Shown: positions 25,713-34,490 of the stretch, in pieces
Layout of the letters: each line of letters begins with the position of its first letter
Position numbering within the stretch: position 1 is the stretch's first letter
Assembly (NCBI GenBank): GCA_902406105.1
Contig: CABPCP010000006.1
Location: 1-64,000, forward strand
DNA from: an uncultured Mordavella sp.
Lineage (GTDB): Bacteria; Bacillota; Clostridia; Lachnospirales; Lachnospiraceae
Length of the DNA: 64,000 nt
Direction: 5' to 3'
Translations under genes and position numbers: made by a program
The notes under the pieces: generated by a model
What the model was told of the DNA's origin: nothing
The model's database searches: none
The model's input: only the letters and a program-made list of their open reading frames with translations

Positions 25713-26807
25713 TTAAAATGTAAAATCAAAATATTCATACAGTTTCTCTGCTTTCATATGTCTATAGTCCTGAAAATCTTCATTTTTACACCCAATATCA
25801 TATGGATTATAAGATCCCGTAATAGGAATATTATTTTCACGAGAATATTCATGAATAAAAGTATCCAATTCTGTCACCATAGGGAATTTCTCACTCTCAA
25901 CAATATAATCCCAAACAATAGGCGGAAAAGGATGAAGGAAAAATTTTATTTCAATATTATTACTCTGAAGATACGTAACTAATTTCTTAAAATTATCCAT
26001 TTGCTCAGAATCCAAATGAACATTAGGTGTAATTGCGGCCTCCAAATTTGAATTTGATTCTCCAGAAACATACTTCTTCATCGCTTCTTCTACGTCTTTT
26101 TTAGATATATTCTCTTGCGAATAGGCAGATACCCTTGCATTATCCTTTAGGTAATACGCACCTTTGTAATCAGACTTTGGCTCCCCAATCTTCTCCTCAC
26201 TAGAAATACCATTTTCACTAATATACTGCATACTACTTTGAAAATATGTTAGAGAAATAAGTTGTCTTGGTTTTTTGGTTTTAGTTGATATAAATTCCAG
26301 CTTAGAAGCCTTTAATTCTGTTGAACTTCCTATCATATCTAATGCTAACTGTACATCTGCTTCATAAGAAAGCCATGATTTGTTGTTTTCCATAATAGTT
26401 TTATCAAAAAAGAGGGTATCTACACAAAACAGCACTTTATCTGGCATTTTGTCATTCCGCTCAAGTTGCCCAAATATGGCTAAAACATCGTAACCATTTC
26501 CGGAAGACATTCCTAAATTATAGAAATCTTCACTTCCTACCATATCAGAATTTACCCACCGCACAAGGCTAGGCCCGACCGCAATACATTCTGGAGACTC
26601 TTCAAGAGCTTCAATGATTTTTTTATCTACTTCTCTTTCTTCCACATTCCCGGATTTTACATACGCACTTTTCCCATCCATAAATAATTCTACCATTTTT
26701 TCAGATGCAGTTCCAAAAAGATTTCCTGGATCGGCTTTATAATTTACAAAAATCAAACAACTCAAAACAGGAATCGAAAAAAGCAAAAAACATATCAGTC
26801 TTTTCAT
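25713..26807 (-). CDS. DltD/AlgX-like SGNH-fold protein partner of MBOAT
   Basis: A 364-aa protein with an N-terminal membrane anchor (about 1-22) and an extracellular domain. SGNH-type residues can be seen: Ser80 in AVGPSLVRW, the Gly/Asn-type block FYNLGMSSGNG (96-105), and D347-x-x-H350 in DFQDYRHMK near the C-terminus, the same order as in DltD and in AlgX/AlgJ. Position right after the MBOAT gene supports a role in the second half of an O-acyl transfer across the membrane, taking the acyl group from the MBOAT protein to a wall or capsule sugar. It is not close enough by eye to call it DltD. Confidence 0.72.
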   Translation of the reverse strand: MKRLICFLLFSIPVLSCLIFVNYKADPGNLFGTASEKMVELFMDGKSAYVKSGNVEEREVDKKIIEALEESPECIAVGPSLVRWVNSDMVGSEDFYNLGMSSGNGYDVLAIFGQLERNDKMPDKVLFCVDTLFFDKTIMENNKSWLSYEADVQLALDMIGSSTELKASKLEFISTKTKKPRQLISLTYFQSSMQYISENGISSEEKIGEPKSDYKGAYYLKDNARVSAYSQENISKKDVEEAMKKYVSGESNSNLEAAITPNVHLDSEQMDNFKKLVTYLQSNNIEIKFFLHPFPPIVWDYIVESEKFPMVTELDTFIHEYSRENNIPITGSYNPYDIGCKNEDFQDYRHMKAEKLYEYFDFTF

Positions 26808-26815
26808 TTCTCACC

Positions 26816-28327
26816 TCAAAATTGGAAATAAATAAAGGAAGATTGGCCAAAAACTCCGAAATACATAATCACAAATATAATTCCCCACCAAAACACACAC
26901 TGAAATCCAATATTTTGTTTTTCCAATTTTATATAAAGATTTTCATTACTATAGTTCAATTTATCCAAATACAATATAAAAAGAATTCCTAAAAGTACTA
27001 TGATGACATGCATGGTGCTTGTCCAACCGATAGTTAATAACGAACCGTCAAACAAAATCCAAGGATTAAACACATCGAACATTCTCTCAATTGCCAAAAC
27101 ACCTTCGCTCACACTCCCTGCACATACGAAAGTCCAGCATACACACATCAATAATATTGTCCGAATGCGGCAAAAATAGCGATAGCTTGCACAGTTCGTA
27201 TTAATACGCAAAGCTGAAATAAGCCACTTAAAAAGCGGCTGAAAAAGTTCACTGCCAATCAGGTAAATTCCAGGGATAATACCAGAGGCAAGAAAATACA
27301 TAGCAGTTCCTCCATGCCATAACCCGATTGCCATCCATATACAAATAAGCCCTAAATAAGTAGGTATCTTTTTCCCTCTTCTTTTTCCAAATGTTTTCTT
27401 GCTGATTTTTCCAATTTTCTGCATAAAATTGCATTTTAAAATAGGATAAAAAAGATAGTCTTTAAACCATAACCCTAAAGTAATATGCCATCTGCGCCAG
27501 AATTCAGAAAGTGTTGCCGAAAAAAATGGCGACTGAAAATTTTCGGGAAGATAAATCCCGAAAGTTTGTGAAGCTCCTAATACAATATCCATGCAACCCG
27601 AAAAATCAGCATATAACTGAAACGCATATGCCACTATCGCTATCACCAAATAACTGCCATAATATGTGGTATCCCCATGATATATTGCCTGAACGAATAG
27701 TCCCAATTGATCAGCAATTACACACTTTTTCCAATAACCAATAATCATTCTTTCAAGTCCAAACATTATTTCCTTCCCACAAAACTTATGGGGCGAAAAC
27801 ATTTGAGAGGCCATGGCATCATATTTCATTACTGGTCCAGAGACTAATTGTGGAAAATAGCAGGTAAATAAACTAAATTTTAAAATATTTTTTTGAGATT
27901 CATAACTTTTGTAATAAACATCAAAAACATATCCCAAAATTGATAGGGTATAATAAGAAATTCCTATTGGTGCCGCTAAGTCCCACATATCTATATTGTT
28001 ATGCAGATTAAAAAGATTTTGCAATAAATTTCCTAGATTAAAAAGATATTTTAACGCAACTAATTCTGCAAGTAAAAGAGAAACCACCAGACACAAAAGC
28101 CAAAATCTTTTCCTTTGATTCTGGCTTTTGTCAATCAATCTTGCTCCTATATAGGCAACCACAATTCCATACAACAAATATAAAATCATACTTGCCCCTC
28201 CTGAACTCGCAAAGAACAAGAGGCTTCCCATCAAAAGCCATATCCATTGAACTTTGGATGGAAGCAAATAATAGAGGCATAATAAAACAGTAAAAAATAG
28301 CAAGAAACTAAATGTTGTCAAATTCAT
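26816..28327 (-). CDS. MBOAT family membrane O-acyltransferase
   Basis: A 503-aa polytopic protein of the DltB/AlgI type. The invariant regions are present: SGPVMKYDAM (163-172), ADFSGCMDI (240-248), FWRRWHITLGLWFKDYLF (276-293, His281) and IGLWHGG (334-340, His338, the presumed catalytic His). These proteins take an acyl group from a carrier on the inside and deliver it outside. The start overlaps the acyl carrier protein stop by 4 nt, so carrier and transferase are translationally coupled, as with DltB and DltC. The acyl group is unknown; the FkbH-type loader upstream suggests glyceryl or a related hydroxyacid. Confidence 0.92.
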   Translation of the reverse strand: MNLTTFSFLLFFTVLLCLYYLLPSKVQWIWLLMGSLLFFASSGGASMILYLLYGIVVAYIGARLIDKSQNQRKRFWLLCLVVSLLLAELVALKYLFNLGNLLQNLFNLHNNIDMWDLAAPIGISYYTLSILGYVFDVYYKSYESQKNILKFSLFTCYFPQLVSGPVMKYDAMASQMFSPHKFCGKEIMFGLERMIIGYWKKCVIADQLGLFVQAIYHGDTTYYGSYLVIAIVAYAFQLYADFSGCMDIVLGASQTFGIYLPENFQSPFFSATLSEFWRRWHITLGLWFKDYLFYPILKCNFMQKIGKISKKTFGKRRGKKIPTYLGLICIWMAIGLWHGGTAMYFLASGIIPGIYLIGSELFQPLFKWLISALRINTNCASYRYFCRIRTILLMCVCWTFVCAGSVSEGVLAIERMFDVFNPWILFDGSLLTIGWTSTMHVIIVLLGILFILYLDKLNYSNENLYIKLEKQNIGFQCVFWWGIIFVIMYFGVFGQSSFIYFQF

Positions 28328-28569
28328 TTGGAAGAACGCTCCATAATAATATCAACCATTTCCCCCACATTTTTCATAGATGTTACTTCTCCCATTGTAA
28401 ATTTAATATCAAAACATTTTTCAACAGCTACCACTAAATTAATATGCTCCAAGCTATCCCAATCTTCTATATCATTTGCAGTAGTCTCTTCATTTACTCG
28501 AATTTCATCATCATCAAATACATCCTGAAACACCTCATCAAGTTTCTGGAAAATTTCTTCTCTTGTCAT
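28324..28569 (-). CDS. Acyl carrier protein (dedicated)
   Basis: An 81-aa acidic four-helix carrier. The phosphopantetheine site is DSLEHINL with Ser39, inside the WDSL form common to standalone carriers such as DltC. It starts 1 nt after the FkbH-like gene and overlaps the MBOAT gene by 4 nt. No fatty-acid synthase genes are near, which supports a specialised carrier for this operon. The phosphopantetheinyl transferase must come from elsewhere. Confidence 0.92.
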   Translation of the reverse strand: MTREEIFQKLDEVFQDVFDDDEIRVNEETTANDIEDWDSLEHINLVVAVEKCFDIKFTMGEVTSMKNVGEMVDIIMERSSK

Positions 28570-28570
28570 T

Positions 28571-30298
28571 CTATTCTTCCTCCTTAATATACGTCAAATT
28601 CTTTTTGTAATCACTTACTTTCATTGTATATATCCCGCCATCTTCATGATGAAATCCCATTTTCTCATAAATTTTTTCTACCATCGCATTTTTAGCGGTC
28701 TTTTTATATTCACCGATTACCTTTTGAAAACCATTCATCTCTGCCACATACAAAATTTTATTAATAATAAACTCTTCCATGGTCCGTTTTAAAACGCGGC
28801 AGCTCATAAGCCAGTTTTCTATAAACACATTATCCTTATCTAACCTTTTTAAAACCACTATACTAATCAAACCTGATGAACCCAGCTTGTCTTTCAAAGT
28901 AAAATACAAAGTCAAATATTCTTTATCCTCTGCCAGTTTTCGAATTTCATCCTCTGTATATCTAACCGTTCTTAAATTGAATTGATTAGACCTTTGAGAA
29001 AGCTGTGCGATTCTTGGATAATGGAATTCATCAAATGGCTTTGCTTCTGCAACCATATCCATTTCCTTCAAATAATCTTCATAAGATTGGCTTTTATTTA
29101 AAATGCTCCTTCTCTCAGCCTCTGCCTGATACTGCTCCGTACGCTCATTATCTTCGCTGGAATAAACGGCCGTTTCAAACAAATTACATTTCCTTAAATA
29201 TGATAAATATAGTGCCGGATCCTTTGGCAACTCTGGAACAATAACTTCTGGAATCAATGTTCTAACAACATCACGTTCTCTTGGATTATCATCTAAAAAA
29301 ACAATACTATCCATTCCGATATTCAATGTCTCCTGGATCTTACGAATATTGGTTGCTTTGTCCTCCCAATTTGCAACAAACATCACGAAATCATCAAGTT
29401 TTAGTTCCATCTCTGGGTGTCTTTCAAAAGGAATCTTTGCGGTATCTTCATTATTCTTACTACAAACCGCCAAAAGAATTCCACGTTTCCTTAATTCTTT
29501 CAGCCACCTCTGCATTTCCGTAAAGGCATGTCCATCTCCAAGCTCACCTATTTGTATACCTTCCAAACCATCATCGCCAATAACACCGCCCCAAAGTGTA
29601 TTATCTAAGTCTGTCACAATACATTTAATAATTTTCCCTGAAACAGCCTTTATAACTGAAACGATTTCACCCGCAATACTAACAAGAGCTTTCTGAGAAA
29701 AAGGAATTTTGGCAATATAATAAAATTTATCATCCTTAAAAATGGACTCACCACATTGAGCTGCGACTCTGCATATATCAACTAAATACAGATTTTTCTG
29801 TTTTTGGGCTCCTTGCATCAAATACATATTCAACTTTCTTAATTGATACAAAAAAGAGACTTCTGTCTTTCCCGCATAATTCCCCCAAATACCATCATCT
29901 ATCTCTTCATAATTCATTTGTAAAATCCTGGCCTTAGAATACTCTGAAAGTCTAAGCCAGTAATTCTCCAAAATCTGATATTGCTGCTCCGCGAAATTTC
30001 TACGCTCACTTAACGGTGTCTCACAGAACTTTAAATAAAGCTTTTCTGTACATACAGCTAGAAGAATAAAATCCGGATGGAACTCATAAGTTTCTGAGTG
30101 TTTGTCCAAAATCTGTGCATCAAATTGATCATAATCACAATCTAAAATATCTAATGGAAAATTTTCCTTTTGCGCATATCCTTTTGTCGCAACAGCTAAA
30201 TGCTGAGTTGCAAATTCGCCAATAAAAGCTACTCTCAAACAATTTTCAAAATTTTTTTTTGACATTTTTTTCAATTCTAAAAAGGTATATTTCTCCAC
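28571..30298 (-). CDS. FkbH-like HAD-IIIC protein, predicted glyceryl loader of the carrier protein
   Basis: A 575-aa protein with three parts: an N-terminal SGNH-like region (1-220) with FIGEFATQHLAVA, a HAD domain with DLDNTLWGG (Asp230, Asp232), AVCSKNNEDTA and VFLDDNPRERD, and a C-terminal GNAT-like region (about 430-560). This is the full FkbH architecture. Characterised FkbH proteins take D-1,3-bisphosphoglycerate and load a glyceryl group, after dephosphorylation, onto an acyl carrier protein. The carrier gene follows after 1 nt. The usual downstream partners for methoxymalonyl-ACP are absent, and an MBOAT follows instead. That the loaded glyceryl goes to a sugar is inference. Confidence 0.88.
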   Translation of the reverse strand: MEKYTFLELKKMSKKNFENCLRVAFIGEFATQHLAVATKGYAQKENFPLDILDCDYDQFDAQILDKHSETYEFHPDFILLAVCTEKLYLKFCETPLSERRNFAEQQYQILENYWLRLSEYSKARILQMNYEEIDDGIWGNYAGKTEVSFLYQLRKLNMYLMQGAQKQKNLYLVDICRVAAQCGESIFKDDKFYYIAKIPFSQKALVSIAGEIVSVIKAVSGKIIKCIVTDLDNTLWGGVIGDDGLEGIQIGELGDGHAFTEMQRWLKELRKRGILLAVCSKNNEDTAKIPFERHPEMELKLDDFVMFVANWEDKATNIRKIQETLNIGMDSIVFLDDNPRERDVVRTLIPEVIVPELPKDPALYLSYLRKCNLFETAVYSSEDNERTEQYQAEAERRSILNKSQSYEDYLKEMDMVAEAKPFDEFHYPRIAQLSQRSNQFNLRTVRYTEDEIRKLAEDKEYLTLYFTLKDKLGSSGLISIVVLKRLDKDNVFIENWLMSCRVLKRTMEEFIINKILYVAEMNGFQKVIGEYKKTAKNAMVEKIYEKMGFHHEDGGIYTMKVSDYKKNLTYIKEEE

Positions 30299-30338
30299 CC
30301 AAACACCTCTCTCAGGTTATTTAAAAACTCTCAACTTT

Positions 30339-31319
30339 TTACTCTTCAACCAAAATATAACCCATAAGCGTAATATCCAAATTTGAAAAATAAGCTAACA
30401 CTCTTCTTAAAGATTCTTTTCTATCTTTTCCAGATCTAACTGCCAATATAAATTGAGTATCTTTTATCTCTTCCTTTTCTAATTTATCAATCATATCTTC
30501 CAAAAGAATAAACTCAATTTTTTCACCAAAAAACATCTTGCCCTTCTTTATCTGATCTAATATCACAACCGAAATACGATTATTTTCACAAAGATGTCTT
30601 AAAACTCCTCTCAATTCTTTTACTTCTTGTTTCCGGTTTCGTTTTCCAACCACGCCTAAACACCTACAGCCATCTGTACTAGGAAACTCTTCCTCCACAT
30701 AGATTTTTCTATCAAAACAAATGATCAATGCTAACACAAACACGCCAATAATCAGCCCCAAAACAATAATAAAGAGACTCTTAGCGCTAATCAACACATC
30801 AAAGAAGGATCTTGCTCCCAATTGCACGATAGAGGTATCAAGCAACCTAAGACCCGAAAACATCCCATCACTTTCATAATAGCTGACCATTTCCTGAAAA
30901 ATTAATTGACTAAGATACTGTTCCCTTTCTAACTCTTTGCCTTGAACGGTAAGTTCTATAACATTTCCTGTTACGGCAAAGTCAATCTTATCACTTTCTC
31001 CTAGCGGCGTATATCCCATTCCTTCCAGTTGGTCATTCAAAAGTGAACGAACTGAATTCGTTGCTATATAGAGTTTAAATTCTTGGCTTACTGTTTCTGC
31101 TGTAACATTGACACCTTCTGATATATCAACACCTTTCTGCTGTGCCTGGATTAGAGTGTTAACGCAAACTTCTTGTCCCTTTTCCCTTTCTTTTACAACT
31201 TCTGCCATCACAAACAAAAGGGCCGCCAAAAAACACAACAAGATGGCCCATCCAAAGCGTCTCAAATTAGAAAATACTTTCTTTGCGCTGATTATATTTC
31301 TATCACTATCTATGCCCAT
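30339..31319 (-). CDS. Wzz/YveK-like chain-length protein with Walker-less kinase-like domain
   Basis: A 326-aa protein with two membrane helices (about 20-40 and 190-212) around an extracellular coil-rich loop, the Wzz/CapA plan. The cytosolic C-terminal part (215-326) resembles the end of a bacterial tyrosine autokinase of CpsD type (RLGKDRKESLRRVLAYFSNLDITLMGYIL-like ending), but no Walker A (GxxxxGKS) is present and no Tyr cluster is seen. It should control chain length of the polymer. It lies between the acetyltransferase gene and the FkbH unit. Confidence 0.75.
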   Translation of the reverse strand: MGIDSDRNIISAKKVFSNLRRFGWAILLCFLAALLFVMAEVVKEREKGQEVCVNTLIQAQQKGVDISEGVNVTAETVSQEFKLYIATNSVRSLLNDQLEGMGYTPLGESDKIDFAVTGNVIELTVQGKELEREQYLSQLIFQEMVSYYESDGMFSGLRLLDTSIVQLGARSFFDVLISAKSLFIIVLGLIIGVFVLALIICFDRKIYVEEEFPSTDGCRCLGVVGKRNRKQEVKELRGVLRHLCENNRISVVILDQIKKGKMFFGEKIEFILLEDMIDKLEKEEIKDTQFILAVRSGKDRKESLRRVLAYFSNLDITLMGYILVEE

Positions 31320-31342
31320 AACTACCTCAAATTGGATATTAT

Positions 31343-31909
31343 CTACAATTCTTCCAACGTTTCATTTACACTCAATCGATAATTTCTTCCGCAGTTTCCA
31401 CATTTAAATTGCGCATCCAAAACATTCCCACACTTACATACCCATCCAATCTGTCTGGCAGGCACACCCGCCATCAATGCATGTGCTGGAACATCTTTTG
31501 TTACAACAGCGCCTGCTGCAATCATCGCCCACGTTCCTATGATAATTCCACAAACTATGGTTGCATTTGCTCCAACAGAAGCGCCTTCCTTTAAAATAGT
31601 TTTTACGTACCCGGCACGTCCTTTTGGAAATTTTGCCCGCGGAGTCAAGTCATTGGTAAAAACCATTGATGGGCCGCAAAACACATAATCTTCTAACTCG
31701 ACACCTTCGTAAATACTAACATTATTTTGAACCTTTACTCCATTGCCAATACGAACATTATTAGAAATATTTACATTCTGTCCAAAGGAACAATTTTCAC
31801 CAATAACCGCTCCTTTTTGCACGTGACAAAAATACCAGATTTTTGTTCCTTTTCCGATTATCACATCTTCATCTATATAACTACTCTCATGCACAAAATA
31901 ATCTGACAT
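31343..31909 (-). CDS. WbpD/WlbB-like sugar N-acetyltransferase
   Basis: A 188-aa left-handed beta-helix transferase of hexapeptide repeats (about residues 8-150). It begins YFVHESSYIDEDVIIGKGT, as in WbpD-type enzymes that acetylate the 3-amino group of UDP-GlcNAc(3N)A. The last 40 residues form a small zinc-ribbon-like region, CKCGNVLDAQFKCGNCGR, seen in some Gram-positive and archaeal members. Its ATG coincides with the end of the WbpB-like gene. The predicted product is UDP-2,3-diacetamido-2,3-dideoxy-glucuronic acid. Confidence 0.88.
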   Translation of the reverse strand: MSDYFVHESSYIDEDVIIGKGTKIWYFCHVQKGAVIGENCSFGQNVNISNNVRIGNGVKVQNNVSIYEGVELEDYVFCGPSMVFTNDLTPRAKFPKGRAGYVKTILKEGASVGANATIVCGIIIGTWAMIAAGAVVTKDVPAHALMAGVPARQIGWVCKCGNVLDAQFKCGNCGRNYRLSVNETLEEL

Positions 31910-32982
31910 TAAAATTCTCCTGTCATATCTGCACTCGCAAAATTCGTTAAAGGAAACTTAACTGCTCTTCCCTCTTTTTGGCTCTTATAAATTGCCAACA
32001 CAAGTTCCAAAGCATTCTTCCCCGCATATGCATCTACATAAGGTTTACGGTTCTGCTCAATTGCTTCAACCATATCTGCATATAAACTTGTATGCCCATT
32101 TCCGTATACATTACTGGTCTCTTCTTCCAATCCTTTATTTTTCTGATCAGCTTCTGTCTCGTCTGCAAAATCCCAGACATCGATATTATTGGTTGATTTT
32201 CCTCCTAATTTTACAGTTCCGTTCTCTCCAAAGAGATACAACGTCTCCTCTAAATTTTGAGGATAGACATTGGTAGTCCCTTCCACTGTTGCGATCGCAC
32301 CATTTTTAAACTTGATAACAGCCATTCCCACATCCTCGGCTTCGAGATAATTGTGGAATTGCTGTCTTGTCACTCCATATACTTCTTCAATTTCATCTCC
32401 CAGCATCCAGCGAAGCAAATCAATTCCATGAATACACTGATTCATTAATGCTCCTCCATCCTGTGCCCATGTTCCTCGCCATGGTGCCTGTTCATAGTAC
32501 CCTTTATTCCTATTCCACCTTACATGAATAGAACCATGCGAAAGCTTCCCGAACCTTCCAGATTCTAAAGCTCCTCGTAACTTCTGAACTGCAACATTAA
32601 AACGATTTTGGTGGCATGCAGACACTTTCACTCCTTTTTTTTCAGAACGCTGGATAATCTCTTCCGCATCTGCAATGCTCATAGCCATTGGTTTTTCGAT
32701 GATCACGTTAATTCCATGATCAATACAGTACAATGCAATTTCTGCATGATTCCCACTCTCTGTTGCAATACCTACTAATTCAATCTCATTTTCTTCAATC
32801 ATTTTTTTATAATCAGTATAACGCTTGATAGAAGGATCGTTTTGTTTATCGTGCTTAGCAAGCACTTCTTCCATATGTTCTGGAACAACATCACATACAG
32901 CAACAAATTCCAAATTATTATTCAAAACTGCTTTTACATGATTCGTTGAAATTCTTCCGCAACCAATTAATGCATATTTCAT
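31909..32982 (-). CDS. WbpB/WlbA-like sugar-nucleotide 3-dehydrogenase (Gfo/Idh/MocA)
   Basis: A 357-aa NAD-dependent oxidoreductase. The Rossmann start is ALIGCGRISTNHVKAVL, EKPMAMSIADAEE carries the catalytic Lys, and QNRFNVAVQKLRGAL plus GSIHVRWNR and GGALMNQCIHGIDLLRWM match WlbA/WbpB. It oxidises C3 of UDP-GlcNAcA for the later transamination. It overlaps the acetyltransferase gene by 1 nt and follows the UDP-GlcNAc dehydrogenase gene. The aminotransferase of this pathway lies 10 kb away at 44319. Confidence 0.9.
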   Translation of the reverse strand: MKYALIGCGRISTNHVKAVLNNNLEFVAVCDVVPEHMEEVLAKHDKQNDPSIKRYTDYKKMIEENEIELVGIATESGNHAEIALYCIDHGINVIIEKPMAMSIADAEEIIQRSEKKGVKVSACHQNRFNVAVQKLRGALESGRFGKLSHGSIHVRWNRNKGYYEQAPWRGTWAQDGGALMNQCIHGIDLLRWMLGDEIEEVYGVTRQQFHNYLEAEDVGMAVIKFKNGAIATVEGTTNVYPQNLEETLYLFGENGTVKLGGKSTNNIDVWDFADETEADQKNKGLEEETSNVYGNGHTSLYADMVEAIEQNRKPYVDAYAGKNALELVLAIYKSQKEGRAVKFPLTNFASADMTGEF

Positions 32983-33019
32983 TATAATCTAATTTCCTTT
33001 CTATAATAAAACTCTATTA

Positions 33020-34339
33020 TTAGAGAACTTCAATATTTTCCCTACTCTTTATGTTTTTCATAACATTCTTAGTATCAAAAATCACTTTTGCATTCTGCTG
33101 AACCATCTCATAATCTACATTGCTATGCGCAGCTGTAATCATGACCAAATCATAACTTGAGACTATTTCTGGTGTGATTTCCGGAATACTCTTGCAAATT
33201 TCTCCATGATATCTATACTCAGACACCCACGGATCATAATAAGAAACAACTGCACTTTCCTTTTTCAATTCCTCAATCACACGCAATGCCGGACTTTCAC
33301 GATAGTCATCAATATCTTGCTTATAAGCCACTCCAAGCACCAAAATATTGGCTCCATTCATCGCCTTCTGGTAACGATTCAAAATTTTGCTCGCACGTTC
33401 CACACAGTATTCTGGCATCTTATCATTAATCATCATAGAGCTCTCAATCATAGAGGTATGAAAACCATATTCCCGAGCTTTCCAGCTTAAATAATAAGGA
33501 TCTAGAGGAATACAATGCCCTCCCAGTCCTGGTCCCGGATAAAAAGCCTGGAAACCATATGGTTTCGTTTTAGCTGCATCAATCACTTCCCACATACTAA
33601 TACCCATTTCTTTACATAACATCGTAAGTTCATTAATAAGTCCGATGTTAATATTACGATAGGTATTCTCCAAAATTTTTTCCATCTCCGCTACTGCCGG
33701 TGATGACACTTCATACACATCACCCTCCAAGACTGAACGATACATTGCCGCAATTACTTCTGTAGCATCTTTTCCAATCGCCCCTACAACCTTTGGTGTG
33801 TTTTTTGTTTTATAGATTAAATTTCCTGGATCTACACGTTCCGGTGAAAAACCAAGATAAAAATCCTCTCCACAGGTAAGGCCGGAACCTTCTTCTAAAA
33901 TCGGTTTGATTAATTCTTCTGTAGTCCCTGGATACGTCGTAGATTCAAGAACGACCATTGTATCTTTTTTCAAATATTTTGAAATTGCTTCTGTTGATGA
34001 ACGTACATAGCTAATATCTGGTTCCTGATGACTGTCAAGGGGAGTCGGCACGCAAATAGCGATAAAATCAACATCTCTTATAAAGCTAAAATCTGCCGTT
34101 GCTTTTAGTTTTCCTGCTTCTACTAATTTTTTCAAATCACTGTCTACAACATCACCAATATAGTTGTGCCCAGCATTCACTAATCCTACTTTTTCATCCT
34201 GTACATCAAACCCTATCGTTTGATATCCAGCCTTTGCTTTTTCCACTGCAAGCGGCAGACCGACATATCCCAAGCCGACAACGCCTACTACCAACTCCTT
34301 TTTTTCGATTTTATCCAATAATTTCTTTTTCATCTCCAT
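33020..34339 (-). CDS. UDP-GlcNAc/ManNAc 6-dehydrogenase (WbpA/WbpO-like)
   Basis: A 439-aa UDP-sugar dehydrogenase that oxidises C6 to a carboxylate with two NAD. The N-terminal Rossmann is VVGLGYVGLPLAVEKAKAG; STTYPGTTEE and FSPERVDPGN are family motifs; GLGGHCIPLDPYYLS holds the catalytic Cys; VLGVAYKQDIDDYRESPA marks the C-terminal domain. These features fit the WbpA/WbpO/WecC group rather than UDP-glucose dehydrogenase. With WbpB-, WbpD- and WbpE-like genes it should open the UDP-GlcNAc(3NAc)A route. A consensus promoter at 34381-34408 starts the unit here. Confidence 0.92.
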   Translation of the reverse strand: MEMKKKLLDKIEKKELVVGVVGLGYVGLPLAVEKAKAGYQTIGFDVQDEKVGLVNAGHNYIGDVVDSDLKKLVEAGKLKATADFSFIRDVDFIAICVPTPLDSHQEPDISYVRSSTEAISKYLKKDTMVVLESTTYPGTTEELIKPILEEGSGLTCGEDFYLGFSPERVDPGNLIYKTKNTPKVVGAIGKDATEVIAAMYRSVLEGDVYEVSSPAVAEMEKILENTYRNINIGLINELTMLCKEMGISMWEVIDAAKTKPYGFQAFYPGPGLGGHCIPLDPYYLSWKAREYGFHTSMIESSMMINDKMPEYCVERASKILNRYQKAMNGANILVLGVAYKQDIDDYRESPALRVIEELKKESAVVSYYDPWVSEYRYHGEICKSIPEITPEIVSSYDLVMITAAHSNVDYEMVQQNAKVIFDTKNVMKNIKSRENIEVL

Positions 34340-34380
34340 TATAATTTCTCCCTATCATTACTAAATTTTATCCTCTTCTA

Positions 34381-34408
34381 AATATAGCAGTTTTTCCACA
34401 TTTGTCAA
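34381..34408 (-). promoter_or_regulatory. Promoter of the WbpA-to-MaoC unit
   Basis: Minus strand TTGACA (34403-34408), 16-nt spacer, TATATT (34381-34386). It would drive twelve genes from the WbpA-like dehydrogenase down to the MaoC-like gene at 22703. Confidence 0.7.
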
Positions 34409-34444
34409 CCTTAGTACCAATCTTTCAAAAGAAAATCCCATATG

Positions 34445-34489
34445 ATAATAAGCAGGTGAAAATAAATTCTACTTTCACCCGCTTATTAT
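34445..34489 (-). terminator. Terminator of the GH25 gene
   Basis: Stem AATAAGCGGGTGAAA / TTTCACCTGCTTATT with one mismatch and a 13-nt loop, directly after the stop codon; the T-rich ends of the stem serve as U-tract. Confidence 0.8.
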
Positions 34490-34490
34490 A

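Noticed and set aside
25713-28569. Classical dltBCD operon
   Set aside because: No DltA is present, an FkbH-type protein takes its place, gene order differs, and the SGNH protein is not close enough to DltD by eye.
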